Numbered from the stretch's first letter, positions 1 through 8,752 are shown. The stretch is DNA of 64,000 nt from Mesorhizobium sp. AR07 (GCF_024746815.1 NZ_CP080525.1:3652501-3716500), one strand, 5' to 3'. The notes: a model not told the origin generated them from the sequence alone. A program made the numbers and translations.

Positions 1-183
1 GTAGGTCGCGTGATAGGTGCCGGGCGTCGCCCGCCATGTCCCCGACATCACCTTGCCGTCCTCGGTCGTGTGCTGAACGGCGGTCTGCATGGTCGGCTTG
101 CCCTCAACCACGACCCAGCCGGCCAGATCGCCGGCCTCCGCGTTTTCGACGGCGCCGAATTTGAGGATTGTCTTGTTTGTCAT
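1..183 (-). CDS. Cupin-domain protein (DUF861/EutQ-like), N-terminal part only
   Basis: Only the first 61 codons lie in the window; the C-terminus runs off the left edge. The ATG at 183 has a GGAG ribosome-binding site a few bases upstream. The visible protein begins MTNKTILKFGAVENAE and continues through GWVVVEGKPTMQT and SGTWRATPGTYHATY, which resembles small DUF861/Cupin_3 proteins related to EutQ. These are single beta-barrel proteins, often found beside oxidoreductases and transporters, with no general enzymatic role assigned. It reads away from the SorC-type regulator next to it. The family call is by resemblance of a partial sequence, so it is moderate. Confidence 0.55.
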   Translation of the reverse strand, partial: MTNKTILKFGAVENAEAGDLAGWVVVEGKPTMQTAVQHTTEDGKVMSGTWRATPGTYHATY

Positions 184-276
184 GGGCTCGGGCTCCGGGT
201 GATGGTCGTCGGTGAGGCATCAGTTGCCTAGGTGATCAGATAGCGGATGCCCTTATGCCCGGCAACCGTCGCGGCC

Positions 277-1299
277 TCATGACGCTTGTGCCGCGTGCGC
301 CTCGATCATGCGCCGCGCGCTTTCCTCGTCGGTGATCAGGATCGTCGGCGCGATCAGGGTCATGGCGCCGAGCAGCGCCTCGGTCTTTTCCGCACCGCCG
401 GAGGTGAGGATGCGGATCGGCGCCTTGCGCAGACGGTCGACATCCACCGACATCACGTGGCTGTTGACGGGATGGTCGACCAGATCGCCATTGCGGTCGA
501 AGAAATGGAAAAGGAGGTCGCCAACGGCGCCACGCGCAAGCAGCGCCTCACGATCCGCTTCCTTGAGAAAGCCGCCGCGAGAGAAGGTGGTGGCCGAGGC
601 GATGCCGCCAACGCTCAGCAGAACGGCATCGAGCACGTTGGCCATTTCAAAAACCTCCTGCAGGCCGCAGCGCTCGACCAGCGCGATCTTGGTCTCGACG
701 CTGTCGACGACGGCCGGCGTCGGGATCAGATAGCCGTCGCCCTGGAAGATTTGGGCGAAGCGCCAGGCGAACTCAGCCGGGTTGAATCGACGCACGACGC
801 CGACGCCGCCCAGCAGCGAAATGACCTTGAAGTCGGTGAGCGACTTGGCGCTGATGAAGGGCAGGCTCGAGAACAGCGTCCTGCCCCAGCCGACGCCGAC
901 GCGCATGCCGGATTTCATCGTGTCGGACAGGAAGCTGCCGGTCTTGGCGCTGATCGCCGGTATCGGGTCGGCATTGGGCGCGGAAAGCGGCGCCACCAGC
1001 GCCTGCTGCAGCCCGAAGGTCTTTTCCAGCGCGCGTTCCAGCCGCACGATTTCCGACAATTCGCTTTCGATGCTGATCTTCACCTCGTTGCGCGAACGGG
1101 CGTCGGCCAGCATGCGCACGATGGTGACGCGGCCGACGCCGAGCACATCGGCGATCTCGTTCTGCGTCATCTGCTCGACGAAATACATCCAGGCGGCGCG
1201 AATCCTGAGGCGATCCGTCCGGCTTTCGCCGGCGACCTGCTCGGTTGCCTCGGCTCCGCCTCGACCGTCGGCGGTTTCGCTCTGTCGTCGCCTGCCCAA
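277..1299 (-). CDS. SorC/DeoR-type sugar-binding transcriptional regulator
   Basis: The protein has an N-terminal helix-turn-helix around MTQNEIADVLGVGRVTIVRM and a long C-terminal sugar-phosphate-binding domain with the family pattern RVGVGWGRTL, then VISLLGGVG and SVGGIA. SorC-family proteins sense phosphorylated sugars and control polyol or sugar operons. I chose the TTG at 1299 (340 aa) because GGGAGG lies just upstream and the length fits the family; the frame stays open to 1437. Its neighbour is a glucitol-type PTS operon, whose products would include a sugar phosphate, so control of that operon is the likely role. That is inference, and the start is uncertain. Confidence 0.85.
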   Translation of the reverse strand: MGRRRQSETADGRGGAEATEQVAGESRTDRLRIRAAWMYFVEQMTQNEIADVLGVGRVTIVRMLADARSRNEVKISIESELSEIVRLERALEKTFGLQQALVAPLSAPNADPIPAISAKTGSFLSDTMKSGMRVGVGWGRTLFSSLPFISAKSLTDFKVISLLGGVGVVRRFNPAEFAWRFAQIFQGDGYLIPTPAVVDSVETKIALVERCGLQEVFEMANVLDAVLLSVGGIASATTFSRGGFLKEADREALLARGAVGDLLFHFFDRNGDLVDHPVNSHVMSVDVDRLRKAPIRILTSGGAEKTEALLGAMTLIAPTILITDEESARRMIEAHAAQAS

Positions 1300-1454
1300 A
1301 TCATCCCTCCCCGCGGCGATGGACGAGCCGCCGTCGCCGATTCTGCCTGCTGGTCTAGTATCGCCTATTGATCTACCACTCGATAGGAACAATGTAGAGG
1401 TGGCGGCCGGGTCCCTGCTGGCGGCCGTCTGCAGCAATTTCGAGGCGATTGGCG

Positions 1455-2258
1455 ATGCTCCGACAAATCTCCGAAGACGTCCGCGTCAACCTGAAGGACC
1501 GGCTGCGGGAAGTCCGCGAAATCATCCGCCAGAGCCGCCATGACGGCAGCGGCGACGCCAGTGCCTTGCGCGAAGCAACCAGCCATCTGCCGCCGTTTCC
1601 GGGCAAGGGCATCGAAGGCCTGCTCAGCCATGCCGCAAGCGCTGTCGACGAGGCGCTGTCGATCGCCGAATCGTTTGTCCCGCACGAGCGCCCGATAAAG
1701 GTCGACGGAACGACCGTCAAAGGCCTTGGCACCTATTTCCCGGCCGGAAACGAGGAGCGCCAGCTGAGCGCGGAGCGCCTGTTCCGGCGCGACATGTATT
1801 ATCTCACCAAGGCGGTGCTTGCCGGCCTGGGCATCGACAATGCCCGCATCCACGAGGCCGATTTTGCCGCCGTCCATGCCACGATGCGCAAGCGGCACGG
1901 CGATCTGCTGGCCGCCTTGGCCGCGCCCGGCGCGGGACTGCAGGCGATCGCGTCCATTTGTTCGGCGCTGCTGGTCGAGTCCCTCGGCCAGCGTCCCGTC
2001 CGCTTTACGGAAGCCGCATCGGAAACGCCGGCGGCGATCGCGCACCGGACACTCGACATAAGCTGCCTGGCGCCGGTCGTTCTGGCCTGCGGCCTGGCAA
2101 CCACCGGCAGGGACGGTTTGCCGGAGCCGGATATGCTGGAGATCGCCATTCTGGCAGCCGATATCCGTCACGACCGGATCGTTCAGGCTTGCGCCAAGGC
2201 GAGCCCGATCGATGAACTGACTCCCGTCTTCGCCGCCTTGCTCGCGCATTTGCCGTAA
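1455..2258 (+). CDS. Conserved protein of unknown function
   Basis: A 267-residue protein that I do not recognise. It starts MLRQISEDVRVNLKDRLREVREIIRQ (first 20 residues are strongly charged and probably helical) and is rich in helix-forming stretches, with no signal peptide or membrane segment. A TTG lies two codons upstream of the chosen ATG; a GAGG precedes the ATG. Codon use matches the surrounding genes. It is divergent from the SorC-type regulator and convergent with the PTS phosphotransferase gene, so it may share the regulator's control region. No function is proposed. Confidence 0.6.
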   Translation: MLRQISEDVRVNLKDRLREVREIIRQSRHDGSGDASALREATSHLPPFPGKGIEGLLSHAASAVDEALSIAESFVPHERPIKVDGTTVKGLGTYFPAGNEERQLSAERLFRRDMYYLTKAVLAGLGIDNARIHEADFAAVHATMRKRHGDLLAALAAPGAGLQAIASICSALLVESLGQRPVRFTEAASETPAAIAHRTLDISCLAPVVLACGLATTGRDGLPEPDMLEIAILAADIRHDRIVQACAKASPIDELTPVFAALLAHLP

Positions 2259-2273
2259 CTGCTCGGAATTCGG

Positions 2274-4262
2274 CTATGCGGCACCTTCGGCCGCCATGGC
2301 CATGATGGCCTTCTTGGCGCGCTGGATCGAGGCCGGGCTCATCGAGAGTTCGGTCAGCCCCATTTTCACGAATGTCGCAATAAGATCGGGGCGGCCGGCC
2401 GCCTCCCCGCACATGCCGACCATGATGCCGGCGGCAACGCCGGCTTTTGCCGTCATTTCGATCGCCGACATCACGGCCGGATTGGTGACATCGTTGAGCT
2501 TGGCCACGGTCGGGTTGAGCCGGTCGGCTGCCATGATGTACTGGGTCAGGTCGTTGGTGCCGATCGAGAAGAAAGCCACCTCCTTGGCCAGCGCCGGTGC
2601 GATCAGCACCGCGGCCGGTGTCTCGATCATCACGCCGAGGTCGAACGCCGCATGCGGCACGCCTTCGGCTTTCAGCTCGGCGGCGCATTCGGCGACAAGA
2701 ACCCGCGTCTGTCTCACCTCGCCAATGTCGGAGACCATCGGCAGCATCACCTTGATGTTGCCGTGCACGGCCGCCCGCAGCAGCGCCCTGAGCTGGCGCT
2801 TGAAGATATCGGGCCGGTCGAGGCACATGCGGATGCCGCGCCAGCCGAGGAAGGGGTTTTCTTCGTCGGGAAACTCGATGCCGGCGATCGGCTTGTCGCC
2901 ACCGATGTCGAGCGTGCGCACGATGACCGGGTAGGGCGCAAAGGCCTTGGCCAGCGCCGCATAGGTCTCCGCCTGCATGTCTTCCGAGGGAAGATGCATA
3001 TGGCGCATGAACAGAAGCTCGGTGCGAAATAGGCCGACGCCCATCGCACCGGCCTCCTGAGCCGCCTCGATCTCCTCCAGCGAGCCTATATTGGCCGCGA
3101 CCTCAATCACCCTGCCGTCCGCAAGTTTCGGCGTCACCGTCTTGAAGACGGTCAGGCCGGCGCGTTCCTTCGCCGCCGCTTCGACGCGGTTGGCGAAATC
3201 GGCGCGGGTCGCTGCATCGGGGTCGACGATCACACGGCCGCTGTTGCCATCGAGTGCCACTTCGTGGGCCGTGCGCAAGGCGTTGACCTGGCCGCCAAGG
3301 CCGAGCACGGCTGGAATGCCGTGCGAGCGCGCGATGATGGCGATGTGCGAGGTGGCGCCGCCATGGCCGCACACCACGCCGCCGATGCGCTTCAGCGGCG
3401 CGCGCGCCAGATCCCAGGCGCCGATATCGTCGGCGATGAGAATGGCGCCTTCGGGGATGTTTTCGAGGCTGAAATCGTCCTGCCCGAGCAGCACCAGGCA
3501 GATCTGTCGTCCAACCGCATGCACATCGTCCGCCCGCGCATTGAGATAGTGATCGTCGACGGCGCTGAAATCGGCGGCGATGGTGGAAGCGGCGGTGATG
3601 ACGGCTGAGACCGCATCGTTGCCGCCCTTGATCAGGCCCTCGGCCTCGCCGGTCAGGCTATCGTCGGCGGCGATGTCCCTGAGTGCGGCGACGATGCCGC
3701 GGTCGCCAGCCGACAGACTGTCCTGCGCCAATGCCCGGTCCATGCGCGCCTGGACAGCACTGACGGCGGCGCGGAACCTGTCGACCTCGCCGGCGATCTC
3801 TTCGGCCTGCAACATGCGGCCTTGTCCGGCGATATCGGGCGGGAAATGCGCGAAGGCCGGCCCGATGGCGAAACCTTCGCTCGCCGCGACGCCGCGCAAA
3901 CCGTTTGCTTCACCGGATGCCGTCGGCTCCGATTCAGGCATCGGCCCGGCTCCCATCGCCGACCCGGTGTCGCCTGTTGGCTTGTGATCCTCCTCGTCGT
4001 CCAGGCCGGCTTTGGGATTCTCGAGATAGCCGATCAGCGCCTCGATCGCCTCGATGGCATCGGCGCCGTTCGCCCGGACGGTGACTTTCTGGTTCTCCTT
4101 GACCGCCAGCAGCATCAGCTTGACCGAGCTCTTGGCGCTGACCGCCTTGCCGTCCTTGACCAGCTCGACATCGGATTCGAAGCCCTTGGCGAGCTTGACG
4201 AACCGCGTCGCGGGACGGGCGTGCAACCCTTCGTGCACTCTGACGATGGTCGAGCGTTCCAT
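2274..4262 (-). CDS. HPr-Enzyme I fusion phosphotransferase of the PTS
   Basis: This 662-residue protein joins two general PTS proteins. Residues 1-90 are HPr, with the phosphohistidine in VHEGLHARPATRF (His14). A charged linker (about 90-120) leads to Enzyme I, with the active-site motif GGATSHIAIIARSHG (His306) and the PEP-binding C-terminal domain (GVGLFRTELLFM, then VAFFSIGTNDLTQYIMAADR). It moves phosphate from PEP to the sugar-specific IIA. The frame opens 12 codons earlier at 4298, but the HPr homology begins at the ATG at 4262. It is the last gene of the leftward gutM-srlAEB operon, so it probably serves that transporter rather than the nitrogen-type PTS. Confidence 0.93.
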   Translation of the reverse strand: MERSTIVRVHEGLHARPATRFVKLAKGFESDVELVKDGKAVSAKSSVKLMLLAVKENQKVTVRANGADAIEAIEALIGYLENPKAGLDDEEDHKPTGDTGSAMGAGPMPESEPTASGEANGLRGVAASEGFAIGPAFAHFPPDIAGQGRMLQAEEIAGEVDRFRAAVSAVQARMDRALAQDSLSAGDRGIVAALRDIAADDSLTGEAEGLIKGGNDAVSAVITAASTIAADFSAVDDHYLNARADDVHAVGRQICLVLLGQDDFSLENIPEGAILIADDIGAWDLARAPLKRIGGVVCGHGGATSHIAIIARSHGIPAVLGLGGQVNALRTAHEVALDGNSGRVIVDPDAATRADFANRVEAAAKERAGLTVFKTVTPKLADGRVIEVAANIGSLEEIEAAQEAGAMGVGLFRTELLFMRHMHLPSEDMQAETYAALAKAFAPYPVIVRTLDIGGDKPIAGIEFPDEENPFLGWRGIRMCLDRPDIFKRQLRALLRAAVHGNIKVMLPMVSDIGEVRQTRVLVAECAAELKAEGVPHAAFDLGVMIETPAAVLIAPALAKEVAFFSIGTNDLTQYIMAADRLNPTVAKLNDVTNPAVMSAIEMTAKAGVAAGIMVGMCGEAAGRPDLIATFVKMGLTELSMSPASIQRAKKAIMAMAAEGAA

Positions 4263-4318
4263 GGCAAATACTCTGGTCTTGAGCGCCGCCCCCAACATAG
4301 GCCGCGGCGCGAATGCTG

Positions 4319-4699
4319 TCAGGCGGCTATGGTGATGATCGCGCCCGTCTTCAGGGCGGCCACAAGCGCGTCTGTGTCGACTTGCGATGCGCAGATCTCG
4401 CCCGGCCTCTCGGCCTCGGTGGCGCCGTTGAACGAGATGACGACATGGCCCATTTCCAGCACCTTGCTCCAGGCGCTGGAGCCGACCGCCGTTATGGTCG
4501 CGGCAACCGGACCAAAGGTGATCGACGCGCCCTTTTGCGGCGCGCCGTCGCTGGGTCCGTGCTCCGTCTTGTGAAGCACGGAAACCTCGGCAAGCTCCGG
4601 CGGCGAGCCATCCGCAAACAGGATCACCACGCCCCCTTCGGCAAGGTCCGCCACTTCGGGTCCGATGGCAGTGACCCGTGTTCTCAGCAGAACCGTCAT
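4319..4699 (-). CDS. srlB: PTS glucitol/sorbitol-type IIA component
   Basis: A 126-residue soluble protein of the glucitol IIA family, about the usual length. It passes phosphate from HPr to IIB. His43 and His47 in VSVLHKTEHGPS are the candidate phosphorylation sites. The ATG at 4699 has GAGG nine bases upstream; an upstream TTG at 4729 is less likely. It sits between IIB and the HPr-Enzyme I fusion in the operon, after a 153-base gap that holds a strong hairpin. Sorbitol specificity is taken from family and neighbours, not proven. Confidence 0.9.
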   Translation of the reverse strand: MTVLLRTRVTAIGPEVADLAEGGVVILFADGSPPELAEVSVLHKTEHGPSDGAPQKGASITFGPVAATITAVGSSAWSKVLEMGHVVISFNGATEAERPGEICASQVDTDALVAALKTGAIITIAA

Positions 4700-4729
4700 A
4701 TGGCGAACCTCATTTGCTATTTTTCCCAA

Positions 4730-4766
4730 GAGCGGTTCACCGTTTCACGGAAACGGTGAACCGCTC
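4730..4766. repeat. Perfect 17-bp inverted repeat between IIB and IIA genes
   Basis: The arms GAGCGGTTCACCGTTTC and GAAACGGTGAACCGCTC are perfectly complementary and separated by ACG. It lies in the IIB-IIA gap of the PTS operon, 31 bases upstream of the IIA start, and could act as an mRNA hairpin or be a mobile palindromic repeat. A second repeat-like sequence follows at 4809-4853. Confidence 0.85.
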
Positions 4767-4808
4767 TATCTCCTTGTTTTGACGCAATTCCCCAGGGAAA
4801 GCGCTACG

Positions 4809-4853
4809 CGATTTTCCCGGGAAAACCGTTTCACGCTTTTCCTGGAATTGCTT
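4809..4853 (-). repeat. Short palindromic intergenic repeat, copy 1
   Basis: Read on the minus strand this starts CAATTCCAGGAAAAGCGTG and continues AAACGGTTTTCCCGGG. It closely matches 47699-47743, which reads GCAATTCCAGGAAAGGTGCG then AAACGGTTTTCCCTCC. Two diverged copies 43 kb apart, both directly after a gene, mark an interspersed intergenic repeat family. Confidence 0.75.
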
Positions 4854-5857
4854 CAGAACACGATCAGGCTGACGACCCAGGCGATCAGCACCGAGACCGG
4901 GCCCATGATCTGGCGGCTGATGAGCACCGCCGGAACACCGATTTCGATCGTCTTCGGCTTGGCTTCGCCGAGGGCCAGGCCGACGGGGACGAAGTCGCAG
5001 CCCACCTGGGTATTGTAGGCAAACAGCGCCGGCAGTGCCATCGCCGGCGAGATCGTTCCGTTGGCGATCTGCGGACCGATGATGGCGACGCCGATGACCT
5101 GCGCGATGACCGCGCCTGGCCCGAGGATGGGCGACAGGAACGGCAGGCCGCAGATCGCCGAGATAACCAGCAGGCCGACGATGTTGTTGGCCAGCGGACC
5201 CATCGGCTGTGCCAGCACGTCACCGATGCCGGTGTAGAGGATCAGACCGATGAGCATGGTCACGAAGGCCATGAACGGCAGCACGTTGCGGATGACCTGA
5301 TCGATGGTGCGGCGGCCGGCATTGAAGAAGATGCCGACCACACGACCCATGACGCGGCCGATCGAGCTGATCAGGCCTATGACGCCGCCCTCGCTTGGCA
5401 GCGGCTGCGGTGCGGCAGCCGCATTGTTATTGCCTGAACTCATCGATGCTGCTCCCCCGGCAGTGGTGACCGCTTCGGAGCCGTCCGCCATTGTGACGTT
5501 GGCCGGCTTCACGCCCGAAACGTAGATGTCCTCGGTGATGAACTGGGCAAGCGGCCCAGACTGGCCGACCGGCGTCAGATTGACGGTCGGGATGCGCTTG
5601 CGCGGATAGACGCCGCATCGTGCGGTGCCGCCGCAATCGACGACGACGACCGCCATCTCGCTTTCGATCGGCGGTGCCTTGAAGCCGTCGACGGCTTCGG
5701 CGCCGGTCATATCGGCGATCAGCTGTGCCACCGGGTGAATGCCCCCGCCGGTGACGGAAACAACCTTGCTGCGCTGCTCGGTCGGCTCGATGACCAGCGG
5801 CCCACCCCAACCGGTGTTGCCCCGGGAAATCCTTACGGCTTTGTATGTCTTGACCAT
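4853..5857 (-). CDS. srlE: PTS glucitol/sorbitol-type IIB component (SrlE-like)
   Basis: A 334-residue protein, the usual size for SrlE. The N-terminal half is the cytoplasmic IIB domain; the segment VVVDCGGTARCGVYPRKR holds Cys75 and Cys81, of which one should carry phosphate. A Pro/Ala/Asn-rich linker near residues 130-155 leads to a membrane domain (residues about 185-334) with several hydrophobic spans. The start at 5857 has GGAGG at good spacing. It follows the IIC gene by 16 bases. Together these form the sugar channel and phosphorylation site. Confidence 0.93.
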   Translation of the reverse strand: MVKTYKAVRISRGNTGWGGPLVIEPTEQRSKVVSVTGGGIHPVAQLIADMTGAEAVDGFKAPPIESEMAVVVVDCGGTARCGVYPRKRIPTVNLTPVGQSGPLAQFITEDIYVSGVKPANVTMADGSEAVTTAGGAASMSSGNNNAAAAPQPLPSEGGVIGLISSIGRVMGRVVGIFFNAGRRTIDQVIRNVLPFMAFVTMLIGLILYTGIGDVLAQPMGPLANNIVGLLVISAICGLPFLSPILGPGAVIAQVIGVAIIGPQIANGTISPAMALPALFAYNTQVGCDFVPVGLALGEAKPKTIEIGVPAVLISRQIMGPVSVLIAWVVSLIVF

Positions 5858-5873
5858 GATGTCCTCCCCGCCC

Positions 5874-6635
5874 TTACAGCTCGACGCCCTGGCGGCGTGC
5901 CATGATGGCGGTGATGCGTTCGGTCAGCATGCCCTTGAGCAGGATGACGACGAGGCCGACGATGGCGTACCAGATCGCCACCTTGACGTGATAACCGGCG
6001 ACGACAACGCCCTTCTTCTCCAGCTCCAGCAGCGCGACGAGAATGCCTCCCCAGACGAAATATTCGCCGGGATTGATGTGCGGGAACAGGCCGAGCGGCG
6101 GGTGCACATAGGACACGGCCGCGTCATAGAAGGCAGGCTTGTGCTTTTCTTCCAGGAACGATCCGAACGTATAAGCCATCGGATTGGTGAGGAAGAACAC
6201 CGCCAGCAGCGGCAGCAGCGTGTAGCGGGTCAGCGCGATCCTGCCGGCGCCGCGCGCCAGACCGTGGACGCGCTCTTCGCCAACCAGTTCGGTGACGGCG
6301 TAGAAGGCCGTCATCAGCACCACCAGCGTCGGAATGATGCCGGTGACGAAGCCGGCGAAAACCTCGCCGCCCTTCTGGAAGATGCCGATGAAGAACTTGC
6401 CGATGGCGGTCAGCCAGCCGAGCTGCTCTTCCTGCTGGACTTCCTTCAGCTTTTCCTTGAACTGATCGACGGTGATCGGTCCGCTGTCCGCCTGTGCGAG
6501 GACAACGAGATGGTCGGAGGCATGCTCGACCGCGAGCTTGCCATGCAATGCAGCATCCGAGACCATGGCACCTGCGACATGCAAATTGTGCACGGCCATG
6601 TCGGCATGCTGCGCCAACAACGAAAATACAGACAT
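5874..6635 (-). CDS. srlA: PTS glucitol/sorbitol-type IIC component with N-terminal extension
   Basis: An integral membrane IIC protein of 253 residues. The hallmark HPPLGLFPHINPGEYFVWGG and NPMAYTFGSFLEEKH segments identify the glucitol IIC family. E. coli SrlA is about 187 residues; here some 60 extra residues (His/Ala-rich, from MSVFSLLAQHADMAVHNLHV) precede the core. A strong AAGGAGGAG just before the ATG at 6635 supports translation of this extension. It is second in the operon after gutM. Confidence 0.92.
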   Translation of the reverse strand: MSVFSLLAQHADMAVHNLHVAGAMVSDAALHGKLAVEHASDHLVVLAQADSGPITVDQFKEKLKEVQQEEQLGWLTAIGKFFIGIFQKGGEVFAGFVTGIIPTLVVLMTAFYAVTELVGEERVHGLARGAGRIALTRYTLLPLLAVFFLTNPMAYTFGSFLEEKHKPAFYDAAVSYVHPPLGLFPHINPGEYFVWGGILVALLELEKKGVVVAGYHVKVAIWYAIVGLVVILLKGMLTERITAIMARRQGVEL

Positions 6636-6691
6636 TTCTCCTCCTTATGCCGCCCGCCGGTTGATCCCAGTCGGTGCGCGGCGTCCTCTCT

Positions 6692-7129
6692 CTAAGCCCT
6701 TGCTACGTTCAGACCGGACAGACCCGGCTTCTTCCCCGGCTCCGACCGTGTTTTGTCGATCTGTTCGATCGCCCGCTTCACGGCCTCGGCCACACCGGGT
6801 TCCCCCTCTCCCATGATTGCAGGATTGGACCGGACTCGATCGAGGGGAACGCCCTCGAATTCTTCATGTCTCTTGAATTTGGTGAAGACGGAACGGCCGC
6901 TCATCACCATCAGGCGGCGCACGACCAGGTCGGGCGTCACCACGATGAGCGCGATGGTCCCCTTGGCCAATCGGCCGCGAAAATTGCCGGCTCCGACGAA
7001 GCCATCCTTGTACTGGTCGGTGACGCCCTTGAAGACATCGGAATAGTGCCGCATCTGCAGCCAGACGCCGAGCGACTGCAGCGCCCACACAACAACCAGC
7101 AGAAGCAGTCCCCACTGCCAAATCGCCAT
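6692..7129 (-). CDS. gutM: Glucitol operon activator-like protein GutM
   Basis: A 145-residue protein with one N-terminal membrane segment (GLLLLVVVWALQSLGVW) followed by a soluble domain (FKGVTDQYKDGFVGAGNFRG, LIVVTPDLVVRRLMVMSGRS). This matches GutM, described in enteric bacteria as an activator of the glucitol operon. The start at 7129 is supported by GGAGGAG upstream; the open frame extends further to 7201. It is the first gene of the leftward PTS operon. Its single membrane span is unusual for a classical DNA-binding activator. Confidence 0.88.
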   Translation of the reverse strand: MAIWQWGLLLLVVVWALQSLGVWLQMRHYSDVFKGVTDQYKDGFVGAGNFRGRLAKGTIALIVVTPDLVVRRLMVMSGRSVFTKFKRHEEFEGVPLDRVRSNPAIMGEGEPGVAEAVKRAIEQIDKTRSEPGKKPGLSGLNVARA

Positions 7130-7195
7130 TCGGTTCTCCTCCCGAAGCCTATGTTGAACCGCACCTTGGACCGACGCGCGACAACAGCAAAGTGA

Positions 7196-7217
7196 GAACA
7201 TTTGTTTCCGCGAATGT
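7196..7217. promoter_or_regulatory. Candidate operator upstream of the PTS operon
   Basis: Within the gutM upstream region, ACATTTG (7198-7204) and CGAATGT (7211-7217) form an imperfect inverted repeat. The motif GAACATTTG (7196-7204) recurs exactly at 8021-8029 upstream of the HAD gene and nearly (GAACATATG) at 18863-18871. A regulator such as the SorC-type protein could bind here; this is inference. Confidence 0.4.
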
Positions 7218-7322
7218 CAATATGTATGATATTGGCCTTTGCAGCCGTCATCCACAGGACGCTGACAGATTTCGGCGGCGGTGCCGTTGTGCTACCCTCA
7301 TCGGGAAACAGGATACGAGACC

Positions 7323-7964
7323 ATGGATCTGCCCTTCAGGGACGAACTGGCGCTGATGCCGGACCTTCGCCACCGGTTGCGGCAGTTGCGCTGGTTCCGC
7401 GCCACCTTTCGCGGCAGCGCCAAGGTGGTCTCGGACACATTCGGCGTGCGCTTTGAAATCGACGAGGCAAAGCTCACCAGGGCGTTTCTCGACTGGGTCG
7501 AGATCATGGAGGCACAGAAGGGCTTCGCCGCGATCGACCGCGCCGACTTCATCGTCTTTGCCGCCGGCCTCGTTTTGCGTGAACTGATAAGACAGGCGCC
7601 GGCCAGGGAGATCTCCGGCCTCAGCCAGCTGATCGAGACGGACAAGAACGCCGGCACGCTGGAAATCGTCCGTTTCTGGCCGGAAGGGTTCCTCTACACC
7701 AACTACTGCGTCTCGGTGATTTCGGCGATCCACGAGCAGGAATTCGGCAGCGCGCCGAGCATCGACAAATGCGCCGACGACTTGAGGACTTGGTGGTCCT
7801 ACCGCGAGAACGTGACCGAGATGCCTGCCTATGCGGTGGCGTTCCTCGACCGCTTTCTCGGTGCCGAACCGAACTGGATCACGCCAGATCGCGCGCAGTC
7901 CCGGCAAGCCATGCAACGGGCGCTTGGATCCTCGCGTGCGAGCGATGCCATCCGCCAGCTTTGA
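7323..7964 (+). CDS. Conserved protein of unknown function
   Basis: A 213-residue protein with no recognised family. It has no signal peptide. Aromatic- and arginine-rich stretches (LRHRLRQLRWFRATFRGSAK, LRTWWSYRENVTEMPAYAV) suggest a compact globular protein. The ATG at 7323 begins MDLPFRDELALMPDLRHR. It is divergent from gutM and shares its control region, and lies upstream of the HAD phosphatase on the same strand, so it may belong to the same sugar regulon. No function is proposed. Confidence 0.65.
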   Translation: MDLPFRDELALMPDLRHRLRQLRWFRATFRGSAKVVSDTFGVRFEIDEAKLTRAFLDWVEIMEAQKGFAAIDRADFIVFAAGLVLRELIRQAPAREISGLSQLIETDKNAGTLEIVRFWPEGFLYTNYCVSVISAIHEQEFGSAPSIDKCADDLRTWWSYRENVTEMPAYAVAFLDRFLGAEPNWITPDRAQSRQAMQRALGSSRASDAIRQL

Positions 7965-8020
7965 ACACCGCGACCGGATGGCGGCGCTGGCCGGACGTTC
8001 GCGCGTCAACACGCGCTATT

Positions 8021-8029
8021 GAACATTTG
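8021..8029. promoter_or_regulatory. GAACATTTG motif upstream of HAD phosphatase gene
   Basis: An exact copy of the nine-base motif found upstream of the PTS operon lies 49 bases before the HAD start, in the context CTATTGAACATTTGAC. It may be a shared regulator site. Confidence 0.35.
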
Positions 8030-8077
8030 ACTTTTTGCCGATAGCGATGTGCCAAATCGACTCGGGGAGAGAAGCGC

Positions 8078-8752
8078 GTGGCGCGATCAAGGCCTATCAT
8101 TTTCGATTGCGACGGCGTTCTTGTCGACAGCGAGCCCCTGGCTGCCCGGGCCTATGAACGCGTCTACGACAAGCATGGCATGCCTGGCGTCAACACCGGC
8201 ATCATCGCCCAATGCATCGGCATGAAGCAGTCCGATATCATCGCCCGGATCAAGGATTTGACCGGCCACCAGTTCCCGGCGACGGCCGACGGCGACATCT
8301 GGGCCGAGACCAAGGTCCTGTTTTCGCAAGAGTTGAAGCCGACACCCGGCATCACCGCGTTTCTGGAGACGCTTGGCGGAGACCGCTGCGTCGCCTCGTC
8401 ATCCTCCGTCGAGCGCATAAACCACAGCCTGGCCGTGACCGGATTGGCGCGGTTCTTCGGCGATGCGATCTACAGCTCCTCGATGGTCAAGAACGGCAAG
8501 CCGGCGCCGGACATCTTCCTGTTTGCCGCCGACAAGATGGGCGCCAACCCGGCCGACTGCATCGTCATCGAGGATTCGCCCTTCGGCATCCAGGGCGCTG
8601 TTGCCGCCGGCATGACGGCGATCGGCTACATCGGTGGCGGCCACACCTATCCGGAACACGGCGCGCGACTGGCAGGGGCCGGCGCCAATTTCGTCTGCGC
8701 CGACTGGCAGGAAGTTAGCCGGCAACTTGCCGGGCTCGGCGTGCCGGCCTAA
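8078..8752 (+). CDS. HAD-superfamily sugar-phosphatase/phosphoglucomutase-like hydrolase
   Basis: A 224-residue HAD protein of the beta-phosphoglucomutase-like subfamily. Motif I is FDCDGVLVDSE (nucleophile Asp10, acid/base Asp12); motif II lies at CVASSSSVER; the conserved Lys is in KNGKPAPDIFL; motif IV is VIEDSPFGIQGA. The cap after motif I fits small phosphorylated substrates. The GTG at 8078 is preceded by GGGGAG. Its stop overlaps the stop of the convergent DUF930 gene by four bases. Proximity to the PTS suggests that it acts on a sugar phosphate, which is inference. Confidence 0.88.
   Translation: MARSRPIIFDCDGVLVDSEPLAARAYERVYDKHGMPGVNTGIIAQCIGMKQSDIIARIKDLTGHQFPATADGDIWAETKVLFSQELKPTPGITAFLETLGGDRCVASSSSVERINHSLAVTGLARFFGDAIYSSSMVKNGKPAPDIFLFAADKMGANPADCIVIEDSPFGIQGAVAAGMTAIGYIGGGHTYPEHGARLAGAGANFVCADWQEVSRQLAGLGVPA

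Noticed and set aside
286..1371. Long open frame on the plus strand antisense to the SorC-type regulator
   Set aside because: Composition is Asp/Gly/Arg/Gln-rich without domain motifs; the opposite strand has clear helix-turn-helix and family motifs. High GC makes such shadows common.
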